A stretch of 38,999 nucleotides of DNA, from positions 1 through 38,999 of the forward strand of contig CAZKTU010000035.1 of NCBI GenBank assembly GCA_964555675.1, read 5' to 3'. The notes beneath the pieces are model-generated. The model did no database searches, had not been told where the DNA came from, and worked only from the letters and a program-made list of their open reading frames with translations. This DNA is from CAIWXH01 sp964555675 (GTDB lineage Bacteria > Chloroflexota > Chloroflexia > Chloroflexales > Chloroflexaceae). The position numbers and the translations under genes were made by a program. How positions within the stretch are numbered: position 1 is the first letter of the stretch; every line of letters starts with the position of its first letter. This document shows, piece after piece, positions 15,752 through 23,740 of the stretch.

Positions 15752-17065
15752 CTACAGACTCTTCAGGGCAGCGCGGGCCGCCTCGAGGGTCTGATCCACA
15801 TCTTCAGCGCTATGGGCGGCGCTGAGGAAGCCGGCCTCGTACTGCGAGGGCGCCAGGTAGACCCCGCGCTCGCACATGGCCCAGAAGAACTTCGCGAAGC
15901 GGGCCGGGTCGACCAGCTGCTTGGCCTCGGCCCAGCTGGTCACTCGCGCGCCGGGCTCCTTCAGGAAGTAGAAGCCGAACATGGTGCCGACCTGGCCGAC
16001 CTGCAGCGGGATGCCGCTCTCTTCGCTCAGGGTGCGCATCCCGGCGGCCAGCTCGGCGGCCAGGGCGGCGGCGTGGTCGAAGGGCGAGGGGCCCTGCGCG
16101 CTCTCGAAGGCGGTGTGCAGCGTGGTGAGGCCCGCGGCCATGGCCAGGGGGTTGCCCGAGAGGGTGCCGGCCTGGTACATGGGGCCGGCGGGGGCGACCA
16201 GCTGCATCACCTCGCGCCTGCCGGCGTAGGCGCCCACGGGCAGCCCGCCGCCGATCACCTTGCCGAGGCAGGTCAGATCCGGGTCGAGGCCCCAGAGGCC
16301 CTGGGCCCCGCCGGGGGCGACCCGGAAGCCGGTCATCACCTCGTCCATGATCAGCAGGGCGCCATACTGGCGGGTCAGGGCGCGCAGGCCGGCGAGGAAG
16401 CCGGGCTCGGGCAGCACGAAGCCCATGTTGGCGGCGATCGGCTCGACGATCACCGCCGCGATCTGCTCGCCCTGGGCGGCGAAGATCGCGCCGACGGCCT
16501 CCAGGTCGTTGTACTCGGCGGTGAGCGTATTGGCGGCGGCGCCCGCGGTGACGCCGGGGCTGTCGGGCAGGCCCAGGGTGGCCACACCCGAGCCGGCCTG
16601 GACGAGCAGCATGTCGGCGTGGCCGTGGTAACAGCCGACGAACTTGAGGATCTTGTCGCGCCCGGTGAAGGCCCGGGCCAGGCGCAGGGCGCTCATGGTG
16701 GCCTCGGTGCCCGAGTTGACGAAACGCACCTGCTCGAGCCCCGGCATCAGGCTGATCACCAGCTCGGCCAGGGCCGTCTCTTGCTCGGTGGGCGCGCCGA
16801 AGCTGGCCCCCTGGGCGGCCTGGGCGGCAATCGCGGCGACCACGGCCGGGTGGGCGTGGCCGAGCAGCAAGGGCCCCCACGAGAGCACATAGTCGAGGTA
16901 GCGGTTGCCGTCGGCGTCGGTCAGACGGGCGCCCTCGCCCTTGCTGAAGAAGATCGGCGTGCCGCCGACCCCGCGGAAGGCCCGTACGGGCGAGTTGACC
17001 CCGCCGGGGATGACGGCCTGGGCGGCGGCGAAGAGCTCCTTGGAGCGGGCGTAGCGGTCACTCAT
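15752..17065 (-). CDS. hemL: Glutamate-1-semialdehyde 2,1-aminomutase HemL
   Basis: HemL converts glutamate-1-semialdehyde to 5-aminolevulinate, second dedicated step of the C5 pathway. The frame remains open further upstream, but the true start is the ATG at 17065 (MSDRYARSKELF), seven bases after AGGAG, giving 437 residues, normal for the family. The class-III aminotransferase fold is evident: PGGVNSPVRAF, VNSGTEATMSALRLAR, CYHGHAD, the cofactor-contacting D241-E242 in LLIMDEVMTGFR, and the PLP-binding lysine K269 in CLGKVIGGGLPVGAYAG. It is the last gene of hemA-C-D-B-E-L, starting four bases past the hemE stop. Confidence 0.97.
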   Translation of the reverse strand: MSDRYARSKELFAAAQAVIPGGVNSPVRAFRGVGGTPIFFSKGEGARLTDADGNRYLDYVLSWGPLLLGHAHPAVVAAIAAQAAQGASFGAPTEQETALAELVISLMPGLEQVRFVNSGTEATMSALRLARAFTGRDKILKFVGCYHGHADMLLVQAGSGVATLGLPDSPGVTAGAAANTLTAEYNDLEAVGAIFAAQGEQIAAVIVEPIAANMGFVLPEPGFLAGLRALTRQYGALLIMDEVMTGFRVAPGGAQGLWGLDPDLTCLGKVIGGGLPVGAYAGRREVMQLVAPAGPMYQAGTLSGNPLAMAAGLTTLHTAFESAQGPSPFDHAAALAAELAAGMRTLSEESGIPLQVGQVGTMFGFYFLKEPGARVTSWAEAKQLVDPARFAKFFWAMCERGVYLAPSQYEAGFLSAAHSAEDVDQTLEAARAALKSL

Positions 17066-17069
17066 CTGC

Positions 17070-18122
17070 CTACTCCTTCTCTGTACGATAGCTCTGGACG
17101 AACTCGACCAGGCGCCGCACGTTATCCTCGGGGGTCTCGGTGAGGATGCCATGGCCGACGTTGAAGATATGGCCAGGGCGGCCTGCGGCGCGCTCGAGGA
17201 TGCTGCGGGCGCGGCGCTCGATCTCGGGCCAGGGGCCGTGGAGGGCCATCGGGTCGAGGTTGCCCTGCACCGCCACGTCGTGCCCGTACTGGGCCCAGCC
17301 ATCGTCGAGGTTGATGCGCCAGTCGAGGCCCAGCACGTCGGCCCCGGTCTGCCGCAGCAGCGGGAGCATGCCATTCATGTCGGTGCCGAAATAGACGATC
17401 GGCGGCGCCTCGGGGGCGTCGGCCAGCAGCTCGCGCGCCTTGGCGATGGCGGCCCTGGTGTGGGGCAACACATACTCGGCATAGTCGTCGGGGCTGAGGG
17501 CCCCGGCCCACGAGTCGAAGACCTGCACCAGATCGGCGCCGGCGCGCACCTGGGCGGCCAGGTAGCTGGCCACCAGCTCGCCGAGCTTGCCCATGAGGGC
17601 GTGCCAGCTGGCGGGGTCGCCGTACATCAGGGCCTTGGTGCGGCGGTACTCGCGGCTGCCGCCGCCCTCGATCGCATAGCTGGCCAGGGTGAAGGGCGCG
17701 CCGCTGAAGCCGAAGAGGGCCGTCTCGGCCGGCAGGGCGGCCCGCACCAGGCGCAGGGCCTCGAGCGTATAGCCCGAGGTCTCGATGGGGTCGTAGGGGC
17801 GCAGGGCGGCGATGTCGGCGCGCGTCCGGATCGGGTTGTGGATCACCGGGCCCTCGCCCTTCTCGAACGTGAGCTGGATGCCCAGACCCTCGAGGGGCGG
17901 CAGGATGTCGGCGAAGATGATCGCCGCGTCCATGCCGAAGGCCTCGATCGGCTGCAGGGTCACCTCGGCGGCGACCTCGGGCAGCTTGACCATCTGGAGG
18001 AAGCCGTGGCGCTCGCGCACGGCGCGGTACACCGACATATAGCGGCCCGCCTGGCGCATCAGCCAGATCGGGGTATAGTCGGTGGGCTCTCGTCGGCAGG
18101 CGGCCAGGATACGCTTGGTCAT
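17070..18122 (-). CDS. hemE: Uroporphyrinogen decarboxylase HemE
   Basis: HemE removes four acetate carboxyls from uroporphyrinogen III to give coproporphyrinogen III. Starting at ATG 18122 (MTKRILAACRREPTDYTPIW) the product is 350 residues, the usual length; the open frame extends upstream through hemB but those residues are out of frame with any real gene. Substrate-binding LMRQAGRYM (22-29), FGFSGAPFTLASY, the conserved QVFDSWAGALSP block and FNVGHGILTETPEDNV are all present. The ribosome site is a modest GGAAG. It begins 14 bases after hemB and ends four bases before hemL, tight operon spacing that fits coordinated supply of the pathway. Confidence 0.97.
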   Translation of the reverse strand: MTKRILAACRREPTDYTPIWLMRQAGRYMSVYRAVRERHGFLQMVKLPEVAAEVTLQPIEAFGMDAAIIFADILPPLEGLGIQLTFEKGEGPVIHNPIRTRADIAALRPYDPIETSGYTLEALRLVRAALPAETALFGFSGAPFTLASYAIEGGGSREYRRTKALMYGDPASWHALMGKLGELVASYLAAQVRAGADLVQVFDSWAGALSPDDYAEYVLPHTRAAIAKARELLADAPEAPPIVYFGTDMNGMLPLLRQTGADVLGLDWRINLDDGWAQYGHDVAVQGNLDPMALHGPWPEIERRARSILERAAGRPGHIFNVGHGILTETPEDNVRRLVEFVQSYRTEKE

Positions 18123-18136
18123 GGTTTCTTCCCGTC

Positions 18137-19150
18137 TCAGCTCTGGCGCAGCCAGCGCACGGCGTCCTTCGCCCAGTAGGTGATGATCATATCGGCGCCG
18201 GCGCGAGCGATGCTGGTCAGGCTCTCGAGGGCGGCGCGACGCTCGTCGATCCAGCCGCGCTCGGCGGCGGCCTTGACCATGCTGTACTCGCCGCTGACCT
18301 GGTAGGCCGCCAGGGGCAAGTCGTAGGTGTCCTTCACCCGCCGGATGATGTCGAGATAAGCCAGGGCCGGCTTGACCATGAGCATGTCGGCGCCCTCGGC
18401 CACGTCGAGGGCCACCTCGCGCAGGGCCTCGCGCGCATTGCCCGGGTCCATCTGGTACTGGCTGCGGTCGCCGAAGCCGGGCGGGCTCTCGGCGGCGTCG
18501 CGGAAGGGCCCGTAGAAGGCCGAGGCATACTTGGCGGCGTAGCTCATGATCGTGGTGTGGCCGAGGCCCGCGCCGTCGAGGGCGGCCCTGATCGTGCCGA
18601 CCATGCCGTCGATCATGCCCGAGGGCGCAATTACATCGGCGCCGGCCTGGGCGTGCACGACCGAGGCCTTGGCCAGGATCTCCAGGGTGGGATCGTTGAG
18701 CAGGTAGCCCTCGCCCAGGTGCTCGTCGTAGCCGGGCGCGCCCGGGGTGTTGATCACGCCGCAGTGGCCGTGGTCGGTGTACTCGCAGCAGCACATGTCC
18801 GAGATCACCAGCAGCTCGGGCACGGCCTGTTTGATCGCATAAGCCGCGCGGGGCACGATCCCGTCGGGGTCGAAATTCTCGCTGCCCAGGCCGTCTTTAT
18901 GGGCGGGGATGCCGAAGAGCAGCACGGCGGGAATGCCGAGCTCGGCCAGGCTCTCGGCTTCGCGCACGGCCGTATCGACCGAGAGCTGAGCGTGGCCAGG
19001 CATCGAACCGATCGGCTTGATCACCCCGCTGCCGTGGCGAATGAACAGGGGCGCGATCAGCTGCTCGGGCCGCAGGGTCGTCTCGCGCACGAGGCCCCGC
19101 AGGGCGGCGGTGCGGCGCAGACGCCGCGGGCGGGCGGTCGGAAAGGCCAT
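18137..19150 (-). CDS. hemB: Delta-aminolevulinic acid dehydratase (porphobilinogen synthase) HemB
   Basis: HemB condenses two 5-aminolevulinate molecules to porphobilinogen. The 337-residue product carries the two Schiff-base lysines, K207 in MSYAAKYASAFYGPFR and K260 in MLMVKPALAYLD. The metal site is DMCCCEYTDHGHCG with C120, C122 and C130, the three-cysteine pattern of zinc-dependent enzymes rather than the aspartate-rich Mg type. AGADVIAPSGMIDGMVG is the typical core motif. The start at 19150 follows hemD by three bases. Nothing appears broken or unusual. Confidence 0.97.
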   Translation of the reverse strand: MAFPTARPRRLRRTAALRGLVRETTLRPEQLIAPLFIRHGSGVIKPIGSMPGHAQLSVDTAVREAESLAELGIPAVLLFGIPAHKDGLGSENFDPDGIVPRAAYAIKQAVPELLVISDMCCCEYTDHGHCGVINTPGAPGYDEHLGEGYLLNDPTLEILAKASVVHAQAGADVIAPSGMIDGMVGTIRAALDGAGLGHTTIMSYAAKYASAFYGPFRDAAESPPGFGDRSQYQMDPGNAREALREVALDVAEGADMLMVKPALAYLDIIRRVKDTYDLPLAAYQVSGEYSMVKAAAERGWIDERRAALESLTSIARAGADMIITYWAKDAVRWLRQS

Positions 19151-19153
19151 ATA

Positions 19154-19936
19154 CTACCTCCGCGCGAAATAGTCGACCAGGGCCTCCAGCAGCCCCTCCT
19201 CGGTCGAGACGGCGGCCACCACGGCCGGCTCGAGGCCCAGATCGCGACAGACCTCGGCGGTCGAGGGCCCGATACAGGCGATCACCGTGGTTCCGAGCGC
19301 CGCCAGGCCTGCCGCGCCGACCTGCTGGACAAAGAAGCCGGCCGTCGAGCCGCTGGTGAACAGGATGGCGTCAAGCCCCCCGCCGGCCAGCAGCTCCGCC
19401 AGCTCGGCGCCGCCGGGCGCGGCCACAGTCCTGTAGGCTACGACCCGGTCGACCACGGCCCCGGCCGAGCGCAGCCGCTCTTCGAGGCCGGGGCGGGCCA
19501 GGTCGGCGTTCGGCAGCAAGACGCGTCGCCCCATGGGGTCGCCGATCGCCACGGCCAGCTCGTCGCCGACGAAACGCTCGGGCACGGCGGCCGCCTCGAC
19601 CCCGAGCAGGGCCCGACAGGCCGAGGCTGTAGCCGGGCCGACCGCGCCCACCCGCAGCGAGACCCGCCCGCCCAGGCGCGGCGCGCGCCCCTCGAGGCCC
19701 CTGGCCACGGCCTCGACCGCCGTGACGCTGGTCAGCAGGAGCCACTCGTACACGCCCGCCTCGAGGCGACCCAGGGCCTGCTCGAAGGCCGCGAGGTCGT
19801 CGGGCGGGGCGTGGGCGATCGTCGGATGCACGACCGGCTCGGCGCCCAGGGCCCGCAGGCGCGCCACGAGCCCGTCGGCCCTGGCGGCAGCCCGGGTGAC
19901 GAGGACCCGCCGGCCCTGGAGGGGTGTGGCGCTCAT
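19154..19936 (-). CDS. hemD: Uroporphyrinogen-III synthase HemD
   Basis: HemD closes hydroxymethylbilane with inversion of ring D to make uroporphyrinogen III. This family is poorly conserved in sequence; identification rests on the N-terminal LQGRRVLVTRAAARADGLVARLRALGA-type start, the two-lobed pattern with WLLLTSVTAVEAVARGL and LDAILFTSGSTAGFFVQQ, the length of 260 residues, and position between hemC and hemB. The reading frame is open upstream within hemC, but the natural start is the ATG at 19936, which overlaps the hemC TGA by one base (TGATG), a classic translational coupling. ACIGPSTAEVCRDLGLEP near the C-terminus is also typical of the family. Confidence 0.93.
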   Translation of the reverse strand: MSATPLQGRRVLVTRAAARADGLVARLRALGAEPVVHPTIAHAPPDDLAAFEQALGRLEAGVYEWLLLTSVTAVEAVARGLEGRAPRLGGRVSLRVGAVGPATASACRALLGVEAAAVPERFVGDELAVAIGDPMGRRVLLPNADLARPGLEERLRSAGAVVDRVVAYRTVAAPGGAELAELLAGGGLDAILFTSGSTAGFFVQQVGAAGLAALGTTVIACIGPSTAEVCRDLGLEPAVVAAVSTEEGLLEALVDYFARR

Positions 19937-20916
19937 CAGCGCTGCTGCCCGGTGGCCAGCTCGGCGAGGATGGCGCCGGCGCCCTGGGCGATCAGCTCCT
20001 CGGCGAGGGCCGCGCCCAGGCTCTCGGCGTCGGCGGGGGCGCCGGCCAGAGCGCCGCGCACCACGGTCAGCCCGTCGAGGGAGCCGACCAGGCCCCTGAT
20101 GCTGAGGCCGGCGCCGTCGAGCGTGGCGTAGGCGGCGATCGGCACCTGGCAGCCGCCCTCGAGGCGGCGCAAGAAGGCCCGCTCGGCCAGGGTCGCGGCG
20201 CGGGTGGGAGCATGGTCGAGGGCCGCCAGCAGCCCCAGGGTCGTAGCATCGTCGGCGCGGCACTCGATCGCCAGAGTGCCCTGGGCCACGGCGGGCAGCA
20301 TCTGCTCGGCGGCGATCGGGCGCGCCACGAAGGCGACCCCATCGCTGAGCATCTGCCCATCGTCGCCCAGCAGGCCCAGGCGGGCCAGCCCCGAGGCGGC
20401 GAGCACCAGGGCCTCGTACTGGCCCGCGGCCAGCTTGCGCAGGCGCGTATCGACATTCCCGCGCACGTCGCGCAGCTCGAGGTCGGGCCGCAGCGCCCGC
20501 AACTGGGCGCCGCGCCGCAGCGAGCTGGTGCCGACAACGGCGCCGTGGCGCAGGCTCTCGAGCCCGCCCGAGGCGCTCCCGTTCAGGGGCGTCACCAGCA
20601 TATCGCGCGGGTCGGCCCGCTCGGGGAAGGCGGCCAGGGTCAGGCCATCGGGCAGCTGCGAGGGCAGGTCCTTGCAGCTATGGACGCACAGGTCAACCTC
20701 GTGGTCGAGCAGAGCCTGCTCGAGCTCCTTCACGAAGAGGCCCTTATCGCCGACGGCCGAGAGGGCCACGTCGAGGATGCGATCACCTTTGGTGGTGATG
20801 ATCTGCAACTCGACCGCGAGGCCGGGGTGGCTGGCTCGCAGAGCCTCGGCCATCATCTCGGACTGGGCCAGGGCCAGCTTGCTGCCGCGCGTCCCGAGGA
20901 CAAGTCTCGTTTCCAT
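19936..20916 (-). CDS. hemC: Hydroxymethylbilane synthase (porphobilinogen deaminase) HemC
   Basis: HemC polymerises four porphobilinogens into hydroxymethylbilane on a covalently bound dipyrromethane cofactor. The 326-residue protein starts METRLVLGTRGSKLALAQSE, the standard opening. The cofactor-bearing cysteine is C256 in RLEGGCQVPI. The catalytic aspartate is D83 in VHSCKDLPSQLP; note C81 where many homologs have Ala or Met, a small local variation. VGTSSLRRGAQL and DVRGNVDTRLRKL line the substrate site. It lies 12 bases after hemA and overlaps the start of hemD by one base. Confidence 0.97.
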   Translation of the reverse strand: METRLVLGTRGSKLALAQSEMMAEALRASHPGLAVELQIITTKGDRILDVALSAVGDKGLFVKELEQALLDHEVDLCVHSCKDLPSQLPDGLTLAAFPERADPRDMLVTPLNGSASGGLESLRHGAVVGTSSLRRGAQLRALRPDLELRDVRGNVDTRLRKLAAGQYEALVLAASGLARLGLLGDDGQMLSDGVAFVARPIAAEQMLPAVAQGTLAIECRADDATTLGLLAALDHAPTRAATLAERAFLRRLEGGCQVPIAAYATLDGAGLSIRGLVGSLDGLTVVRGALAGAPADAESLGAALAEELIAQGAGAILAELATGQQR

Positions 20917-20928
20917 AGGTGCGCCTTC

Positions 20929-22239
20929 TCAGATCGACTCGAGGTTAAACAGGTCGGTGACCATGGCGGCATAGCGCTGGCCGTCGCCCTGGGCGGCGGC
21001 GTCGCGCAGCCTGCGCGTGGGCGGGTGCAGCAGCTTGTTGACCAGGCTGCGGGTCAGACCCTCGACCACGCTCTGCTGCTCGGGCGAGAGGCCGGTGAGG
21101 CGGCGCAGGGCCCGCTCGAGCTCGGCGTTGCGCAGCTCCTCGGCCCGCTCGCGCAGCAAGGTCAGGGCCGGCACGGCGTCCTGGGTGTGGCACCAGGCCT
21201 CGAAGGCCCCGACCTCGTCGAGCACGATCTTCTCGGCGAGGGCGGCGGCGCCGGCCCGCTGGCCGAGGGTCAGGCGCACGACCTCTTGCAGGTCGTCGAC
21301 GGTGCAGAGGTGGGCGCCGGGCACGCTGGAGACATCGGGGGCGAAGTCGCGGGGCACGGCCAGGTCGATCAGGAGCATGGCCGGTCCCTCGTCCTGGCCG
21401 CCGACGCCGTGGGCGTGGGGCTTCGCGGCCAGGGCCGCCGCCACATGCTCGCGATAGATGATCGGCACGGGGGCCGCGGTCGAGCTGATCACAATATCGG
21501 CGCGGGCCAGACAGGCGGGCAGGTCGTCGAAGCCGTGGGCGGTGGCCTTGTAGCGTTGGGCGAGCTCGCGGGCCCTGGCCTCGGTGCGGTTGACGATCAT
21601 CAGCGAGTCGGCGCCGTTGGCGAGCAGATTCTGGGCCGCCAGCTCGCTCACCTCGCCGCCGCCCACCAGCAGCACGCTACGGCCCGCCAGGTCGCCGAGG
21701 CGACGCCGGGCCAGCTCGACCCCGGCCTGCGAGACGCTGGCCGCGCCCAGGCCGAGGCCCGTATCGGTGCGGGCCCGCTTGCCGGCCGTCAGGGCGTGCT
21801 GGAGGAGGCGGTGCAGCACCGGGCCGAGGCTGCCGGCGCTCTGGGCGTGCTCGAACGACTGGCGCACCTGGCCCTGGATCTGGGCCTCGCCGAGGACCAG
21901 CGAGCGCAGGCCCGCGGCAGTGGCGCAGACGTGGCGAGCCACACTGTCGCCGCTGAAGAAGAAGAGCGTGTGGGCGAACTCGTGCTCGTCGAGGCCGTGG
22001 AAGTCGGCCAGGAAGCGCACCAGGCTCTGGGCGGTGCTGGCCCCGTGGGTCACGCCGTAGATCTCGACCCGGTTACAGGTCGAGAGAATGGCGGCCTCGG
22101 CCAGGGGCGCCGGACGGCCACCCTGTGGTTTGGTGAGCTGGGTCAAGGCGGCTGGAATGTCGGTGCTCGAGAAAGCCAGCCGCTCGCGGATCTCCACGGG
22201 AGCCGTGGTGTGGTCGAGCCCAGCGAGAAGGAGTTTCAT
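20929..22239 (-). CDS. hemA: Glutamyl-tRNA reductase HemA
   Basis: HemA reduces glutamyl-tRNA to glutamate-1-semialdehyde and is usually the flux-controlling step of the C5 pathway. From ATG 22239 (MKLLLAGLDHTTAPVEIRERLAF) the product has 436 residues. The catalytic cysteine is C55 in LSTCNRVEIYG; VLGEAQIQGQV and the NADPH-domain motifs VGGGEVSELAAQNL and NRTEARARELAQRY follow, then the C-terminal dimerisation helices. An in-frame GTG at 22263 would add eight residues; the ATG fits family starts better though its ribosome site is weak. First gene of the hemA-C-D-B-E-L operon, with a promoter at 22293-22321. Confidence 0.96.
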   Translation of the reverse strand: MKLLLAGLDHTTAPVEIRERLAFSSTDIPAALTQLTKPQGGRPAPLAEAAILSTCNRVEIYGVTHGASTAQSLVRFLADFHGLDEHEFAHTLFFFSGDSVARHVCATAAGLRSLVLGEAQIQGQVRQSFEHAQSAGSLGPVLHRLLQHALTAGKRARTDTGLGLGAASVSQAGVELARRRLGDLAGRSVLLVGGGEVSELAAQNLLANGADSLMIVNRTEARARELAQRYKATAHGFDDLPACLARADIVISSTAAPVPIIYREHVAAALAAKPHAHGVGGQDEGPAMLLIDLAVPRDFAPDVSSVPGAHLCTVDDLQEVVRLTLGQRAGAAALAEKIVLDEVGAFEAWCHTQDAVPALTLLRERAEELRNAELERALRRLTGLSPEQQSVVEGLTRSLVNKLLHPPTRRLRDAAAQGDGQRYAAMVTDLFNLESI

Positions 22240-22292
22240 GCCGAGAGCCCTTGTATATCCCACTAAACCCTAGTAAATCTCAGCACTTGCGA

Positions 22293-22321
22293 ACCGTATC
22301 ACAAAGTATGCAGGCTGTCAA
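22293..22321 (-). promoter_or_regulatory. Probable promoter of the hemACDBEL operon
   Basis: The minus strand shows a perfect TTGACA (22321-22316), a 17-base spacer and TACGGT (22298-22293), the latter matching TATAAT in three positions including the first two and last. Transcription would start near 22286, about 47 bases before the hemA ATG. A 7-base-arm palindrome CGACCGG-CTG-CCGGTCG (22339-22355) lies 18 bases upstream of the -35 box. Confidence 0.6.
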
Positions 22322-22421
22322 TCTGTTGGGGGCGGCCCCGACCGGCTGCCGGTCGTGCCGGCAAGCGTTTCGGGAAGGCCCTCAGCTGCGCCCGTGGCCG
22401 AACAGCCCGGCTGAATGGAGC

Positions 22422-23720
22422 CTAGGCGTCGCCGGCGACCGCGATCAGGGTCGTGAGCGAATGCTGCTCGCTGCGGAAGGCCGAGACGTCGATGCGCCGC
22501 AGCAGCACGAGGGCGACACAGAGCATCAGCCCCTCGATCAAGAAGACAGTGATATAACCGCCCGCAGGCGAGCCGAGGGCCGCCCCGGCGATATCGCGCA
22601 CGACGCCGGCCATCAGATTGCCCAGGCCGCGCGCCGCCGCGTCGGCCACCCCCCACGCGCCGATGAACAGGCCGACGTTGCGGGGCGTGGTCATATCGAG
22701 CATCATGGCCAGGTTGGTGGTGGTGGCGATGCCCGTACCGAAGCCGAGCACCGCGATGCCCGGCACAAAGAGGGCCTGCTGCGCGAGCATGCCGCTCAGG
22801 GCGATCAGCAGGAAGCCGACGGCGGCCACCGCCGCGCCCAGGGTTGCGCCGGCCTTCTTGCTGAGGAAACGGCTGAGCAGGATGCCCTGGAGCAGCAGGG
22901 CGAGCAGGGTCGCGCCGCCCCAGGTCGCGGTCAGCTGGGTGGTCTCGCGCACACTCATGCCGAAGGCCTGGGCCCCAAACGGTTCGAGCAGCACGTCCTG
23001 CCCGAGGATGGCCGCCAGCAGCAGCATCAGATAGATGAAGAAGGCCTGGGCCTGCGGGTTGCCCATGATCGCCCCCACAGCCTCGCGGGCGGTGTGGCGC
23101 TCGTCCAACGAGGCCTGGGCGCCGCGCGGTTCGAGGCCGAGCAACCCGATCGCGCCGAGGGCCAGGGCCACCAGGGCGCAGACGCCGAAGACCTCGACCA
23201 GGCGCTCGGGCGAGAACTGCTCGAGGGCGCGCCCGGTCAGAATGGCGGTGATAATCACCGAGGTGATCATCATGAACCACATCACCGCGATCGTGCGCGA
23301 GCGCTGCCCCTCATCGGAGAGGTCGCTGGCCAGCGAGAGGTACGAGACCACCGCCAGGTTGTAGCCGAGCCCCCAGATCAAGAAGGCGGCGACGGCGAAG
23401 GCGAGCCCGGGCCAGAAATTGGCGTCCATCGCCAGGGCCGCCAGGGGCGTCAGGAAGGCCCCGCCGACGCAGAGCAGCAGGCCGGCGGCGATGTAGGGCG
23501 TGCGCCTGTAGCCGAAGAGGGGGTGATGATCGGAGTACTGACCCAGGAAGGGCTGCAGCGGCGCGAGCAGGTGCGGCAGCACGATCAGCAGCGCCACGAG
23601 GGAGGCGAGGATGCCGAGCTCGTAGATCATGATCCGATTGAGCACGCCGGTGATCGGAACCAGACTCACGGCGACCGCCACGTGGATAAGCCCCAGCCTG
23701 ATGTTCTTGACGACAGTCAT
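22422..23720 (-). CDS. PucC-family (BCD) major facilitator transporter
   Basis: A 432-residue membrane protein of the PUCC/BCD branch of the major facilitator superfamily, with about 12 predicted helices. The opening MTVVKNIRLGLIHVAVAVSL followed by GVLNRIMIYELGI and YSDHHPLFGYRRTPYI is characteristic of PucC/LhaA-type proteins, which in purple bacteria help assemble light-harvesting complexes and are thought to handle bacteriochlorophyll. The frame is open for 35 codons upstream, but the ATG at 23720 has a strong AGGAGG directly before it and is the family start. It is 20 bases after the protoporphyrinogen oxidase gene, so it belongs to the hemN operon. Likely role: pigment delivery or antenna assembly; direct evidence for transport in this family is limited. 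Confidence 0.9.
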   Translation of the reverse strand: MTVVKNIRLGLIHVAVAVSLVPITGVLNRIMIYELGILASLVALLIVLPHLLAPLQPFLGQYSDHHPLFGYRRTPYIAAGLLLCVGGAFLTPLAALAMDANFWPGLAFAVAAFLIWGLGYNLAVVSYLSLASDLSDEGQRSRTIAVMWFMMITSVIITAILTGRALEQFSPERLVEVFGVCALVALALGAIGLLGLEPRGAQASLDERHTAREAVGAIMGNPQAQAFFIYLMLLLAAILGQDVLLEPFGAQAFGMSVRETTQLTATWGGATLLALLLQGILLSRFLSKKAGATLGAAVAAVGFLLIALSGMLAQQALFVPGIAVLGFGTGIATTTNLAMMLDMTTPRNVGLFIGAWGVADAAARGLGNLMAGVVRDIAGAALGSPAGGYITVFLIEGLMLCVALVLLRRIDVSAFRSEQHSLTTLIAVAGDA

Positions 23721-23740
23721 CAACCCTCCTCTCCAGGCGC

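Noticed and set aside
15752..17374. A longer HemL starting inside hemE (540 residues)
   Set aside because: The first ~103 residues are Arg/Ser/Pro-rich out-of-frame hemE sequence; the ATG at 17065 has a proper ribosome site and matches HemL family starts.
17070..18794. A 574-residue fusion of HemE with upstream sequence
   Set aside because: The extra N-terminal part is the wrong frame of hemB; hemE begins at 18122.
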